Source: Chitinophaga sp. MM2321 (GTDB taxonomy: Bacteria; Bacteroidota; Bacteroidia; Chitinophagales; Chitinophagaceae). From it: a stretch of 64,000 nucleotides of DNA. The stretch lies in NCBI RefSeq assembly GCF_964033635.1, contig NZ_OZ035533.1, positions 682,001 through 746,000 on the forward strand, read 5' to 3'. The position numbers and the translations under genes were made by a program. Shown here one piece after another: positions 45,776 through 55,547 of this stretch. The notes beneath the pieces were generated by a model that searched no databases, was not told the origin of the DNA, and saw nothing but the letters and a program-made list of their open reading frames with translations. Position 1 is the first letter of the stretch, and every line of letters begins with the position of its first letter.

Positions 45776-47338
45776 ATGTTGTTAAAAATATTGTTGAGAG
45801 GATATTGTATCGGTATTACAATTTCTTTATGTCTAAGCCCATTTATTGTAAAATGTCAAAGTAAACAGCCCAACATCATTTATATGATGAGCGATGATCA
45901 TGCCTACCAGGCCATCAGTGCCTATGGGAGCGGCTTGAATCAAACACCGAATATTGACCGTCTCGCGAAAGAGGGCGCGCTGTTTACAAAAAGCTTTGTA
46001 ACCAATTCTATCTGCGGACCAAGCAGGGCAGTAGTGCTGACGGGAAAATTTAATCACCTGAGTGGCAAAACAGATAATCAACATGCGATCTTCAATAATG
46101 ACCAGGTAACGTTTGCGAAATTATTGAAAAAGGCCGGCTATACAACGGCTATGGTTGGCAAATGGCACCTGAATGGCGACCCCCAGGGTTTCGATTATTG
46201 GAATGTGCTGCCAGGACAAGGCGAATACTACAACCCCGATTTTAACGAGATGGGCGTTAAAAAAAGAGTGGAAGGATATGTGACTACCCTAACAACAAAG
46301 TTTGCACTGGATTGGCTCGAAAACCGGGATACCTCAAAGCCATTCTGCCTGATGCTGCAACAGAAAGCTCCCCATCGCACCTGGCTGGCGGAAGAAAAGT
46401 ACCTCAACTTATACGAGGATACAGAATTTCCACTGCCGGATAATTTTTTCGATGACTATTCCGGAAGAGGAACTGCCGCCCACACACAAAGAATGAAGAT
46501 CTCAGAGTATCTGAACTGGGGTCATGACCTTAAATTTGAAAACGACCCATTCACTGGTGAAACGACCAATTTTCTACCCGAAATAAAACGGTTTACCCCA
46601 CAGCAATTAGCTAACTGGCGGGCTGTTTATGATAAACTGAACGCTGTTTTCCTGAAGAAGATCCCCGAAGGAGCTGAATTGGATAAATGGAAGTATCAAC
46701 GCTATATGAGGGATTATCTCAAATGTGTTAAATCAGTAGATGATGGCGTAGGCGAGGTATTGGCATATCTGAAAGCCCATGGCCTGGAAGAAAATACAAT
46801 CGTGGTTTATACCTCCGATCAGGGTTTTTATCTGGGAGAACACGGTTGGTTTGATAAGCGGTTTATGTATGAAGAATCCTTACGCACACCTTTATTGATA
46901 AGATATCCCAAGGAAATAAAACCGGGTACAGTTGTGAGTAACCTTGTTCAAAACCTGGATTATGCACCATCCATCCTGGATTACGCAGGTGTATCCGTTC
47001 CTCGTGACATGCAAGGAGAATCCTTCCGGAAACTGGCGGCGGGAAAACCGGTGAAGAAGTGGCGGGATGCTATCTACTACCACTATTATGAGTACCTGGC
47101 GAATGTGCATAACGTGAAAAGACACTACGGTGTACGTACAGACCGGTATAAGTTGATACATTTTTACTACGATGTGGATGAATGGGAAATGTATGACCTG
47201 GAGAAAGATCCGAAGGAAATGAAAAGTATATATGATGATCCGGCATATGCAAAGGAAAGAGTTGCTTTACATAAAAAGCTTACCCAACTACGCAAAAAAT
47301 ATAAAGACAGAGATGGACTAGGGGAAACTTTTCCATAG
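45776..47338 (+). CDS. Sulfatase (family S1), hexosamine-6-sulfatase-like
   Basis: The ATG at 45776 is chosen over the TTG at 45740 since it opens the signal peptide (MLLKILLRGYCIGITISLCL). The protein of about 520 residues has MMSDDHAYQ, activation site CGPSR (Cys about residue 80), LTGKFNHLSG, GKWHLNGD, QQKAPHRTW and YTSDQGFYLGEHGWFDKR, followed by YEESLRTPLLIRYP. The GEHGWFDKRFMYEE block and the long insert before it resemble N-acetylglucosamine-6-sulfatase-type enzymes of mucin- and glycosaminoglycan-degrading Bacteroidota; the substrate is inferred. It is related to the sulfatase at 34747. Confidence 0.93.
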   Translation: MLLKILLRGYCIGITISLCLSPFIVKCQSKQPNIIYMMSDDHAYQAISAYGSGLNQTPNIDRLAKEGALFTKSFVTNSICGPSRAVVLTGKFNHLSGKTDNQHAIFNNDQVTFAKLLKKAGYTTAMVGKWHLNGDPQGFDYWNVLPGQGEYYNPDFNEMGVKKRVEGYVTTLTTKFALDWLENRDTSKPFCLMLQQKAPHRTWLAEEKYLNLYEDTEFPLPDNFFDDYSGRGTAAHTQRMKISEYLNWGHDLKFENDPFTGETTNFLPEIKRFTPQQLANWRAVYDKLNAVFLKKIPEGAELDKWKYQRYMRDYLKCVKSVDDGVGEVLAYLKAHGLEENTIVVYTSDQGFYLGEHGWFDKRFMYEESLRTPLLIRYPKEIKPGTVVSNLVQNLDYAPSILDYAGVSVPRDMQGESFRKLAAGKPVKKWRDAIYYHYYEYLANVHNVKRHYGVRTDRYKLIHFYYDVDEWEMYDLEKDPKEMKSIYDDPAYAKERVALHKKLTQLRKKYKDRDGLGETFP

Positions 47339-47389
47339 TGAATGATATGTGTGATAACAGTCTGTACAATTCTGAATAAAATTCTATGC

Positions 47390-49288
47390 ATGAAAAATAA
47401 ATTGAGACTCAGTTCCATACTGCTTTTTTTCTCCATCGCTTCATTTGGTCAAACCAAACCAAATATTCTTTGGATTACTATAGAGGATACCTCGCCTCAG
47501 TTTATTGGCTGTTATGGAAATAAAGATGCCAGTACACCAAATATCGACAGGCTGGCGAGCGAAGGGGTGAAATTCACAAACGCATTTTCTACAGGTACTG
47601 TTTGCTCGCCAAGCCGTTCCACCATTATCACTGGTGTCAGAACATTTAAGCTGGGTACCGGACATCATAGGAGTAACTATCCGAAGCCTGACTATATCTA
47701 TGGCTTCCCGTATTTTTTAAAACAGGCAGGATACTATACTACTAACAATAGTAAAGGCGACTATAATGTAAGTAATTCTAAAGAGTTTATTGCAGACGCG
47801 TGGCATGAGTTTTCCAATGAGGCAGGATGGTGGAACCGCAAACCGGGGCAACCTTTCTTTGCTATTTTCAATTACATGGATTCTCATCAGTCCCGCACAA
47901 TGACCGACTCCTACGAACAATATACAAAAGACGTATTGGATGAATTGCCCGTAAAAGATCGTATAGGCGAACAGGCTTTTGACATGCCTCCTTTCTATAA
48001 GGATAGCCCGGAAATGCGTAAACAAATGGCACGGGTTTATAACGCCATTAAGTTAACAGATAATAAGATCGGCCAGTTATTAGCTAAACTTAAAGAGAAC
48101 CACCTGCTGGATAGCACCATCATCTTTTTTTATGCTGACCATGGAGAAGGGATCCCAAGAGGGAAAACAAATGGCATCGATCTCGGCTACCGTGTGCCGT
48201 TTATTGCATGGTTCCCGCCCATGTACGAGCATCTGTCTCCCTGGGGTGTTGGAGGAAAAGTGTCTGATGAGCTGATTGACTTCGAAGATCTTGCGCCAAC
48301 AATCATTAACCTGGCAGGAGGAAATATACCTGACTATCTGAAAGGAAGAATATTGACCGGAGATAATCGCTCGAAACCAGTTGATCATCTGTTACTTTCT
48401 TCAGATCGTTCTGATAATGGGACCGACCTCGTGCGTACCATCACAAACGGGAAGTATATCTATTCCCGGAACTTCATGCCTTTCATGCCACAGGTACGCT
48501 ATATCCATTATATGGAGATGGGTGATATCAAGCAACAGATGCGGAAGGACCTAAAGGCGCATACACTGAATGCTTTTCAAAAAAGCCTTTTTGAGGAGCG
48601 CCCGGCGGAGTATTTATTTGATACGGAAAATGATAAATGGGAAGCCAATAATTTGGTTAACGATCCCAGGATGAAACCTGTTTTGGCGAAAATGAGACAA
48701 CAACTTACTACTGATATATTAGCGGCAAGAGATGTTATGTTTCTTCCGGAATATGAATTTGGCCTGATTTCAAAAACGACAAACCTCTATGAATTTCGCT
48801 TAAGGGATGAAAACTATCCCATAAAGGAGATCTATGAAGCGGCTTCCTTATCAGGAAAACGTGGAGGAGATATCACACGCAAACAGATCCGCCTGCTTAA
48901 GAGTAAAAATAACATTGTCCGCTATTGGGCCATGACCGGGCTCCGGTCGCAAAGCGAAAAGGATCTGAAGCCTTACCGGTCGGCTGTAGTAGCTGCAATA
49001 CTGGACGAATATCCACCGGTGGCTATTACGGCTTCCGCAATTGCCTATCAGGTATTCAAAGAGAAAGCAGGAGAAGAAAACCTGAAAAAATATAGTAGTA
49101 GTGATAATATGGATCTGTCATTGATGTCAATCAACTACCTGCTGTATGTAGATAACAAGCAACCATTTATTAATACGATCAAAGCTGTTCATGAAATGAA
49201 GGGCAGAAATTATAATGTTAAATCGGCTGCTTTGGATTTTTTATGGAGCCTGGGACTGGTGCCCAATACGCCCGAAAATGAAAAGTAG
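47390..49288 (+). CDS. Sulfatase (family S1), heparan-N-sulfatase-like, with C-terminal helical extension
   Basis: ATG 47390 begins the signal peptide (MKNKLRLSSILLFFSIASFG); an earlier ATG at 47342 is less likely. The enzyme of about 632 residues shows ITIEDTSPQFIGCYG, CSPSR (Cys about residue 72), TGVRTFKLGTGHH, NNSKGDYN, FNYMDSHQSR and FYADHGEG. These traits recall the sulfamidase (SGSH) branch, so N- or O-sulfated hexosamine is possible. After the core (about residue 480) comes an extra region of short helices (KQIRLLKSKNNIVRYWAMTGL, VVAAILDEYPPVAITASAIA) with HEAT-like spacing, perhaps for binding. It starts about 50 bases after the preceding sulfatase. Confidence 0.9.
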   Translation: MKNKLRLSSILLFFSIASFGQTKPNILWITIEDTSPQFIGCYGNKDASTPNIDRLASEGVKFTNAFSTGTVCSPSRSTIITGVRTFKLGTGHHRSNYPKPDYIYGFPYFLKQAGYYTTNNSKGDYNVSNSKEFIADAWHEFSNEAGWWNRKPGQPFFAIFNYMDSHQSRTMTDSYEQYTKDVLDELPVKDRIGEQAFDMPPFYKDSPEMRKQMARVYNAIKLTDNKIGQLLAKLKENHLLDSTIIFFYADHGEGIPRGKTNGIDLGYRVPFIAWFPPMYEHLSPWGVGGKVSDELIDFEDLAPTIINLAGGNIPDYLKGRILTGDNRSKPVDHLLLSSDRSDNGTDLVRTITNGKYIYSRNFMPFMPQVRYIHYMEMGDIKQQMRKDLKAHTLNAFQKSLFEERPAEYLFDTENDKWEANNLVNDPRMKPVLAKMRQQLTTDILAARDVMFLPEYEFGLISKTTNLYEFRLRDENYPIKEIYEAASLSGKRGGDITRKQIRLLKSKNNIVRYWAMTGLRSQSEKDLKPYRSAVVAAILDEYPPVAITASAIAYQVFKEKAGEENLKKYSSSDNMDLSLMSINYLLYVDNKQPFINTIKAVHEMKGRNYNVKSAALDFLWSLGLVPNTPENEK

Positions 49289-49318
49289 CGGTCATAGGTC
49301 GTCGCATAATGCAGACAT

Positions 49319-50131
49319 ATGGCCCGGAAAAATAATTCAGCTATGGTAGTCGATAGGGACAATTTCAATAACAAAACGGTACTGGTTACCGGAGGTTCAA
49401 AGGGGATTGGGAAAGCATGCGCGCTTCGTTTTGCCGGAGCAGGTGCCAACGTAATTATTAATTACGCCGGTGACGATGAAAAGGCAAATGAAACCCTGCG
49501 GCTAATTAACCGGAAGTACCCTGGTAAAGCTACACTGGCAAAGGCCGACATGGGAAACCCCATAGAAATTGATACCCTGTGGGAGATGTTTAACCACACC
49601 GGAAATTTCCCGGAGGTATTAATATTGAATGCCGCATATCAGCAAAAAATGAAGTTTGAAGAATCGAACTGGGAACTATTAGAGAAAACCTTTTCTGTAA
49701 ATGTTTTTGGCAACTTCCATCTGGCGAAATTATTTGTTCAGACATGCAAAGCAAAAAACATCCCCGGCAAACTTATTATACATAGTTCCAATCAGGGCGA
49801 ATTTGTGAACCCTACCGGGTTTGCGTATTCACTTTCCAAAGCCGCCCTGAACCACATGGTAAAACATATTGCGTACGCTACTTCAAAAGATAATATACGC
49901 GTAAATGGGGTTGCACTGGGTTGGTTTGATACGGAAGGAGAAAGAACATTTTACAGCGGAGAGAATATTGGAGAACATGCTGGTAATACAATTCCTATCG
50001 GAAGAATTGGGAATGCGGAGGAAGCAGCAGATCTGGCTTTTTTTCTGGCAGGTGATCAATCATCGTACATGACAGGAAGTTTACTTCGTCTGGATGGCGG
50101 CTATGCATTATCGCCAGATGCAACAACATAA
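49319..50131 (+). CDS. Short-chain dehydrogenase/reductase (SDR)
   Basis: A 270-residue cytoplasmic oxidoreductase without signal peptide. It has the classical SDR layout: cofactor motif TGGSKGIG (residues about 22-29), NAAYQ in place of the NNAG motif, Ser of IHSSNQG, the catalytic Tyr and Lys in YSLSKAA, and the C-terminal SYMTGSLLRLDGGY. The second start at 49343 (MVVDRD) is possible. It is the first of five genes with small gaps (SDR, MtlD-like, FGGY kinase, MtlD-like, symporter), so it probably oxidises or reduces a sugar or alditol in the same route. Confidence 0.9.
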   Translation: MARKNNSAMVVDRDNFNNKTVLVTGGSKGIGKACALRFAGAGANVIINYAGDDEKANETLRLINRKYPGKATLAKADMGNPIEIDTLWEMFNHTGNFPEVLILNAAYQQKMKFEESNWELLEKTFSVNVFGNFHLAKLFVQTCKAKNIPGKLIIHSSNQGEFVNPTGFAYSLSKAALNHMVKHIAYATSKDNIRVNGVALGWFDTEGERTFYSGENIGEHAGNTIPIGRIGNAEEAADLAFFLAGDQSSYMTGSLLRLDGGYALSPDATT

Positions 50132-50140
50132 AAATTGTAC

Positions 50141-51274
50141 ATGGGAAATAAAGTAATCGTATTCGGAGCGGGCAAAATCGGCAGAGGATTTATCGGACAC
50201 TTGTGTAGTAAGAGCAACCGGGATATTGTATTTGTTGATAAAGACGAAGGTTTGATCAGTGCGCTGAAAAAGTCTAAGACGTATCAGATCCATATTCTCA
50301 ATGCGAAAAAGGACATCGTTGAAATAAATCCGCAGCATTGTTACGCTATTAACGACCCTTCCTGGCTGGACGTATTTGCTACTGCGGAGGTGTGCTTTAC
50401 GGCTGTTTTTGGAAACAACCTGGAAGACCTGGCAGCATCTATTGCCAAAGGAATTGTGCACAGGATGGAGCAGGGCAACGACGGGAGCATGAATATCATT
50501 ACCTGCGAGAATTTATCTCATGCGGCGGCTGTGCTCAAACAACACGTTGCTAATAAGATGCATAACGACGCATCGAGGCAATACCTGGAGGCTAAAGTCG
50601 GTTTTGTAGAAGGCATCATGCTGAAGACATGTCTGTCAGATCCAGATCATCCGGTGAATGTAATGGTACAGGATTTCAATGAATTGCCATGTGACCTGGA
50701 TGGTTTCAAAGGAAAGATACCGGACATTACCGGCCTCAAGCCGTTGCCGGAGTTTCGGAATCAGCTGGTACGGAAAATATATACCTATAACTGTATCAAT
50801 GCCGTGATGACCTATATGGGCGCTGCAAAAGGCTATAGCTATTTGTCAGAAGCTGCCGCCGATCCTGAAATTTACCAGATGGCTGCCACGGCAGGTGGGG
50901 AAGCAAGTAAGGCATTATTGGCCGAATTCGGCTTTGATCCTGCAGAACAGCAAGCATGGGTACAAAGTGCCCTGGATAAATTTGCAGACCCCGCCATACC
51001 GGACCCAATTCTAAGGAATGCCGCCGATCCTGTACGGAAATTAAGGAACGATGACCGGCTTATAGGACCGGCCAATTTGGCTTTGAAACATCATGTGGTT
51101 CCCCGGGCCATCATTGCTGGTGTGCTGGCAGCCTTACAGTATGAAGACGAAGAGATTTCAATGAAAACAACCCGGGCACTTCACGGAGTTGGCTGGATGC
51201 TGCAACAATATTGTAATCTGGATACCAACGATCTCCTGTTTCAGATGATTGTGTTGGAAAGTCAGCGTAAGTAG
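50141..51274 (+). CDS. MtlD-like mannitol-1-phosphate dehydrogenase family protein, His replaced by Asn
   Basis: About 377 residues from ATG 50141 (a TTG six bases earlier is in frame). It has the Rossmann motif VFGAGKIGRGFIG of mannitol-1-phosphate 5-dehydrogenase, the CENLSHAA motif (MtlD: CENM) and the C-terminal helical domain with RKIYTYN. In MtlD the sequence K-LFT-x-N-TG-H carries the conserved Lys, Asn and His; here Lys212 and Asn217 are kept but the His place is Asn220. The paralog at 52806 has the same change, so the pair may act on another substrate such as a ketose, uronate or non-phosphorylated alditol. No signal peptide: cytoplasmic. It starts 9 bases after the SDR stop. Confidence 0.88.
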   Translation: MGNKVIVFGAGKIGRGFIGHLCSKSNRDIVFVDKDEGLISALKKSKTYQIHILNAKKDIVEINPQHCYAINDPSWLDVFATAEVCFTAVFGNNLEDLAASIAKGIVHRMEQGNDGSMNIITCENLSHAAAVLKQHVANKMHNDASRQYLEAKVGFVEGIMLKTCLSDPDHPVNVMVQDFNELPCDLDGFKGKIPDITGLKPLPEFRNQLVRKIYTYNCINAVMTYMGAAKGYSYLSEAAADPEIYQMAATAGGEASKALLAEFGFDPAEQQAWVQSALDKFADPAIPDPILRNAADPVRKLRNDDRLIGPANLALKHHVVPRAIIAGVLAALQYEDEEISMKTTRALHGVGWMLQQYCNLDTNDLLFQMIVLESQRK

Positions 51275-51323
51275 CGTTTAAACCGACAGTATTTTATCGA
51301 AATTTTATCAAATAATATCACCC

Positions 51324-52790
51324 GTGAATCATTCCACTACACATTCCGCCTTTGCTGCGATCGATATCGGGACCACCAACATCAAATGCGGGGTAGCCAT
51401 CGTTGGAATAAACAACAGCTTCCGTATCATTGGAAGTTGGCGGAATGAAACAGTCAGTGCTTTTCCCGGTCAGGCACTAAACAGCTTCTCTAAAATTGAA
51501 GCCATCGTAATGGAATGCCTGAAACATCTTGGCCAATATTGTCTGGAGCAGCAGGTGAAAAAAATCCACATCGGTATCAGCGGCCACGTGTCCAGTTATT
51601 TGAATTGGGATAAAGACGCAGCGGTACCTGTCAATGATTTTTTCCCAATCTGGTCTGATCACACTTGTGAGCCGGCACTACCGGGAATCAGAACACTCTT
51701 CAAAGACAACAGCGCAGAACAATATTTAGGAACGTTCCTTCCTCCTGCAACGAATTGGCTTGTTACGAAAATCCTTCACCATCACCAACATAATAACGCC
51801 GGAAACCATATTATTCTGCAGATATCGGATGCAATATTTCATCGTTTAACAGGCGGTTATTTCACTCATTTCAGCACGGCTGTCAGCCTTTGCCATCGGA
51901 TAACGCGCGCTTACTCGAAGGATATACTTGATGCATTAAATATTTCTACGGACAATTTACCCGAAGTAAGTAATGACCGGTTTTTTACAATGCTGGAGAT
52001 GTGGAAAAAAAAATGGAGCCTGCCCACTGAAACCTTTGTATTCCCTGGAGTAGCAGACTTCTATGCATCCTTTGCCGCGCTTGATTTAAAGCAGGAGGAG
52101 GGATTTATTTTAAGCAACAGCTCAGAGATTGCCGGAAAACGACTCGGTAATGAACAGGTTAAATCAGACCGTTTTTTACAAACCTGTTTACAGCAGAACG
52201 AATCTATTTTGTACGGAAGTACGCAAACAGGTGGGAATTTGATCAGTTGGTTCTTTGAAAAAATATATCGTCAGCCACTCAATTATGAAAACCTGACGGG
52301 TTTATCTACCAGCACACTAAATATCAGCCCACTTTCCTGTCCGCTTTTCATTCCCTACCTCGAAGGAGAAAGGGCGCCATTCTGGAATAATCATCTCAGT
52401 GGAGGGTTTATCAACCTGAAAACGCATCATGACATGGCGCATCTATTCAAAGCGGTACTAACCGGAGTGGCTTTTGCCCGCCGTTTAAGCTTTGAATCAA
52501 TGCCGGGTAATAGCCCTGCAATGATTAAAATAGGTGGCGGCGGAGCCAGAAATAATGTATGGAATCAGCTGAGGGCAGATGTGATGGGGAAACCGCTGCT
52601 TGTGTTTCAGGAGGCGGAATTATCGATACTTGGAACCATCCTATTAATGGCAGCGGAGTTGAAGAATGATGACATAACAAATTATATAGCAGCGCTACAG
52701 CAAACCGACAGGCTGAATCCTGATATGAGAATGACGGACTTGTATGTAGACCAATACAGCCAGTTCATTCGTTATACTAAATCTTTTTAA
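51324..52790 (+). CDS. FGGY-family carbohydrate kinase
   Basis: A 488-residue sugar kinase from GTG 51324. It shows the ASKHA ATP-binding fold: AIDIGTTNIKCGV (phosphate 1 motif), ISGHVSSYLNWD, WSDHTCEP (the usual position of the catalytic Asp), PPATNWLVTKI, GVADFYASFAAL, SNSSEIAGKR, PYLEGERAPFWN and KIGGGGARNNVWNQLRADVMG. It phosphorylates a ketose, polyol or sugar acid. It lies between two MtlD-like genes, so the likely scheme is oxidation or reduction of an alditol or sugar and phosphorylation of the product. Closest function could be a xylulose-, fructose- or tagatose-like kinase; sequence alone does not decide. Confidence 0.9.
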   Translation: MNHSTTHSAFAAIDIGTTNIKCGVAIVGINNSFRIIGSWRNETVSAFPGQALNSFSKIEAIVMECLKHLGQYCLEQQVKKIHIGISGHVSSYLNWDKDAAVPVNDFFPIWSDHTCEPALPGIRTLFKDNSAEQYLGTFLPPATNWLVTKILHHHQHNNAGNHIILQISDAIFHRLTGGYFTHFSTAVSLCHRITRAYSKDILDALNISTDNLPEVSNDRFFTMLEMWKKKWSLPTETFVFPGVADFYASFAALDLKQEEGFILSNSSEIAGKRLGNEQVKSDRFLQTCLQQNESILYGSTQTGGNLISWFFEKIYRQPLNYENLTGLSTSTLNISPLSCPLFIPYLEGERAPFWNNHLSGGFINLKTHHDMAHLFKAVLTGVAFARRLSFESMPGNSPAMIKIGGGGARNNVWNQLRADVMGKPLLVFQEAELSILGTILLMAAELKNDDITNYIAALQQTDRLNPDMRMTDLYVDQYSQFIRYTKSF

Positions 52791-52796
52791 AGGAGG
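52791..52796 (+). promoter_or_regulatory. Perfect Shine-Dalgarno site for the second MtlD-like gene
   Basis: AGGAGG directly after the kinase stop, nine bases before ATG 52806. Full Shine-Dalgarno sites are rare in Bacteroidota genes, so this one helps choose ATG 52806 over the TTG at 52803 and suggests strong translation of this gene. Confidence 0.6.
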
Positions 52797-52805
52797 ATAT
52801 TCTTG

Positions 52806-53972
52806 ATGAAATCAATTTTAATTTTTGGTGCCGGAAAAATCGGGCGTGGTTTTATTGGCCGCCTCTTTTATGATGGTGGGTACGACCTGTATTTTGTGGA
52901 TAACAACCGGGATACCGTAGAACTGTTGAACACGGAAAAACAGTTTAGGGTACAGGTAGCCGGAAAGCCTGAGATGACACGCTATATTCCTGTTAGCGGA
53001 AGCTTTCATATAAGCGATCATCAAGGCATGAGGAAGGTCTTTGAAAAGGTAGACCTTTTTATTACTGCGGTAGGCGCTCCTAACATGCTCGGTATGACGG
53101 ATGTTATTAAAGAGTTGCTGATGAAGCGGGACCACAGCTTGCCAGTTAACTGGCTTATTTGTGAGAATGCGTACCGCCCGTCTGTATTGATAAAAGAAAG
53201 ACTGTTGGAAAATGCCGGGAATGATTTCCGGGATTTTGTTACCAATAAACTAGGATTAGTGGAGACACAGATCCTCTGTTCAGTCATGCTGCCGGATGAC
53301 CTGATCCTGCAACAGGAACCTTTGGCATTAAAAACACAGGATTGGTCGGTGCTACCTTTTGACAAAGACGCATATAAGGGCGCTATCCCTGTATTTCCAG
53401 GATTGATGCCTAAAAAACATTTTGAAAATGAGCTGGTGCGTAAGCTATTTACGTTCAATGGCACGAATGGTCCTATCAGTTATGTCGGCTGGTTAAATGG
53501 ATACCAGTTTCTCCACGAAGCTGCTAATGCACCGGAATTAAATGGTTTTATCGAAGAGATCCAGTCAGAATCCAAATTCGGGTTGATCGGAGAGTATGGT
53601 TTCGATCCGGAGGAGCAGGACAGATTTCATTTATTGGCTTTGACGAAATACAAGGATGAAACATTGGAGGATTTGATAGAAAGGAATGCGCGGGACCTGA
53701 GAAAAAAACTGGGCATAAATGAGCGGTTGGTGGGCCCGGCGCTATTGTGTTTAAAACATGGCAGAAAGCCATATGCTTATGCCACTGCCACTGCTGCGGC
53801 CATCAGGTATGAAGGATCAACGGACGAAGGATCCCTGGAAGTCCGTACATCTTTAGCACAGAATGGATTGTTGACTACACTATGCAGGTATACCGGTTTG
53901 CCGGAGGATCACCCTTTTATTGACATGGTCATACAGGCGGATCAAAATGAATTATTTGCTTTTTCAAAATAG
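52806..53972 (+). CDS. MtlD-like mannitol-1-phosphate dehydrogenase family protein, His replaced by Asn (second copy)
   Basis: About 388 residues from ATG 52806, cytoplasmic. It shares with the protein at 50141 the nucleotide-binding opening IFGAGKIGRGFIG, the CENAYRPS motif and ENELVRKLFTFN. The MtlD triad Lys-Asn-His appears as Lys213, Asn218 and Asn221, so the His is lost in the same place as in the other copy. The two differ widely elsewhere, so they are old paralogs and not a recent duplication. They may do two steps of one route, one on each side of the kinase reaction, or form a heteromer. Confidence 0.88.
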   Translation: MKSILIFGAGKIGRGFIGRLFYDGGYDLYFVDNNRDTVELLNTEKQFRVQVAGKPEMTRYIPVSGSFHISDHQGMRKVFEKVDLFITAVGAPNMLGMTDVIKELLMKRDHSLPVNWLICENAYRPSVLIKERLLENAGNDFRDFVTNKLGLVETQILCSVMLPDDLILQQEPLALKTQDWSVLPFDKDAYKGAIPVFPGLMPKKHFENELVRKLFTFNGTNGPISYVGWLNGYQFLHEAANAPELNGFIEEIQSESKFGLIGEYGFDPEEQDRFHLLALTKYKDETLEDLIERNARDLRKKLGINERLVGPALLCLKHGRKPYAYATATAAAIRYEGSTDEGSLEVRTSLAQNGLLTTLCRYTGLPEDHPFIDMVIQADQNELFAFSK

Positions 53973-53978
53973 TACCAT

Positions 53979-55547
53979 ATGAGTATTTCGACTATTGATT
54001 TTCTGGTGATCTGTACCTACAGCCTGATCATTGTCATTGTTGGGTTGTACGTTTCACGTAAGAAAAAAGGCCACGAGACAACTTCACAGGATTATTTTCT
54101 TGCAGGAAAAACGTTGACCTGGTGGGCTATCGGAACATCCATCATCGCGTCTAATATTTCCGCAGAACAGTTTGTAGGAATGTCCGGATCGGGATATGTG
54201 ATTGGGTTGGGTATTGCCTCCTACGAATGGATGGGTGGGCTTACACTAATTGTGGTAGCTAAATATTTTATTCCCATCTATCTGAAAAAGGGAATATATA
54301 CGATGCCGCAATTTCTTCAGAGTCGTTTTGATAACAGGGTACGTACCAGTCTTGCTGTATTTTGGGTGGTACTGTATATATTCGTTAACCTCACCGCTGT
54401 ACTGTATCTGGGAGCGTTATTTCTCAGCACCGTACTGAATGTTGGTTTGATGCACTGTATTATCGGGCTTGCTTTATTTTCCGCTATCTATTCGATTTAT
54501 GGCGGATTAATGGCAGTGGCGTGGACAGATGTGATCCACGTTACGTTTATGATTATAGGCGGATTGCTGACGACCATTTTTGCGCTGGATGCAGTCAGTA
54601 ACGGAAACGGAATTATAGCAGGGTTTCAACAGGTACTGGCTGTTGCTCCTGAAAAATTTCATATGATTCTGCCGAAAGATAATCCACATTATGATCTGCT
54701 GCCTGGTATCAGTGTACTGATCGGAGGAATGTGGGTGCTTAATCTTGCTTACTTTGGATGCAATCAGTATATCACACAGCGTGCGCTGGCGGCTAAGGAT
54801 CTGAAGGAAGCACAGAAAGGAATGTTGTTTGCAGGGTTTCTTAAAATCCTGTTACCGGTAATCGTGGTATTACCGGGTATTATCGCGTTCGTTTTAAAAA
54901 GCGATATGGTTAAGCCCGATGGGGCTTATCCGTGGATCATTAACCAATTTCTGCCGACAGGGGCAAAAGGAATTGTCATTGCAGCCATGATCGGCGCCAT
55001 CGTATCTTCTCTTTCTTCGATGGGAAACAGTGCTTCCACCATTTTTACAATGGATATCTATATCAACTATCTCAACCCGAAGGCGAGTGAGAAGAAGCTT
55101 GTTTTGGTAGGACGGATTTCGGCGGTTGTTTCGTTAATGATAGCAGTGGTTTTAGCAAGGCCGCTACTGGGTGACCTGGATCAGGCATTTCAGTTTATCC
55201 AGGAGTATACAGGGTTCATCAGCCCTGCGATCATTGCCATTTTCGGGTTTGGACTTTTCTGGAAACGGGCTACTTCGAATGCCGTTTTATGGGCAGCCAT
55301 TGCGGCGATACCTTTGTCTGTGATGCTGAAAGTATTCCTGCCCCAGCTGCCATTTATGAACCGGGTATTGGTAGTGTTCCTGATCTTATCGGCCATTATT
55401 GTTGTCATCAGTAGAATAGAATCAAAAGGGCCAGCTGACAAAGCCATTGACATAAAAAGATCGATGTTTTATACCAGCAGACAGTTTAATCTTGGCGCCA
55501 TTATTTTGTCCATTATACTGGCGGCGCTTTATCTTTTTTTCTGGTAA
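53979..55547 (+). CDS. Sodium:solute symporter (SSS family), sugar-type
   Basis: A 522-residue inner-membrane transporter with about 13-14 helices. Family marks: SQDYFLAGKTLTWWAIGTSI, ASNISAEQFVGMSGSGY, GGLMAVAWTDVIH, GCNQYITQRALAAKD, AAMIGAIVSSLSSMGNSAST and the pattern after it typical of SGLT-like sugar carriers. It imports a sugar with sodium ions. It starts 6 bases after the MtlD-like stop and ends the catabolic block, so it should bring in the substrate of the SDR/MtlD/FGGY/MtlD set. The gap after it contains a small CCCAC/GTGGG hairpin (55601-55616), a weak terminator candidate. Confidence 0.93.
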   Translation: MSISTIDFLVICTYSLIIVIVGLYVSRKKKGHETTSQDYFLAGKTLTWWAIGTSIIASNISAEQFVGMSGSGYVIGLGIASYEWMGGLTLIVVAKYFIPIYLKKGIYTMPQFLQSRFDNRVRTSLAVFWVVLYIFVNLTAVLYLGALFLSTVLNVGLMHCIIGLALFSAIYSIYGGLMAVAWTDVIHVTFMIIGGLLTTIFALDAVSNGNGIIAGFQQVLAVAPEKFHMILPKDNPHYDLLPGISVLIGGMWVLNLAYFGCNQYITQRALAAKDLKEAQKGMLFAGFLKILLPVIVVLPGIIAFVLKSDMVKPDGAYPWIINQFLPTGAKGIVIAAMIGAIVSSLSSMGNSASTIFTMDIYINYLNPKASEKKLVLVGRISAVVSLMIAVVLARPLLGDLDQAFQFIQEYTGFISPAIIAIFGFGLFWKRATSNAVLWAAIAAIPLSVMLKVFLPQLPFMNRVLVVFLILSAIIVVISRIESKGPADKAIDIKRSMFYTSRQFNLGAIILSIILAALYLFFW

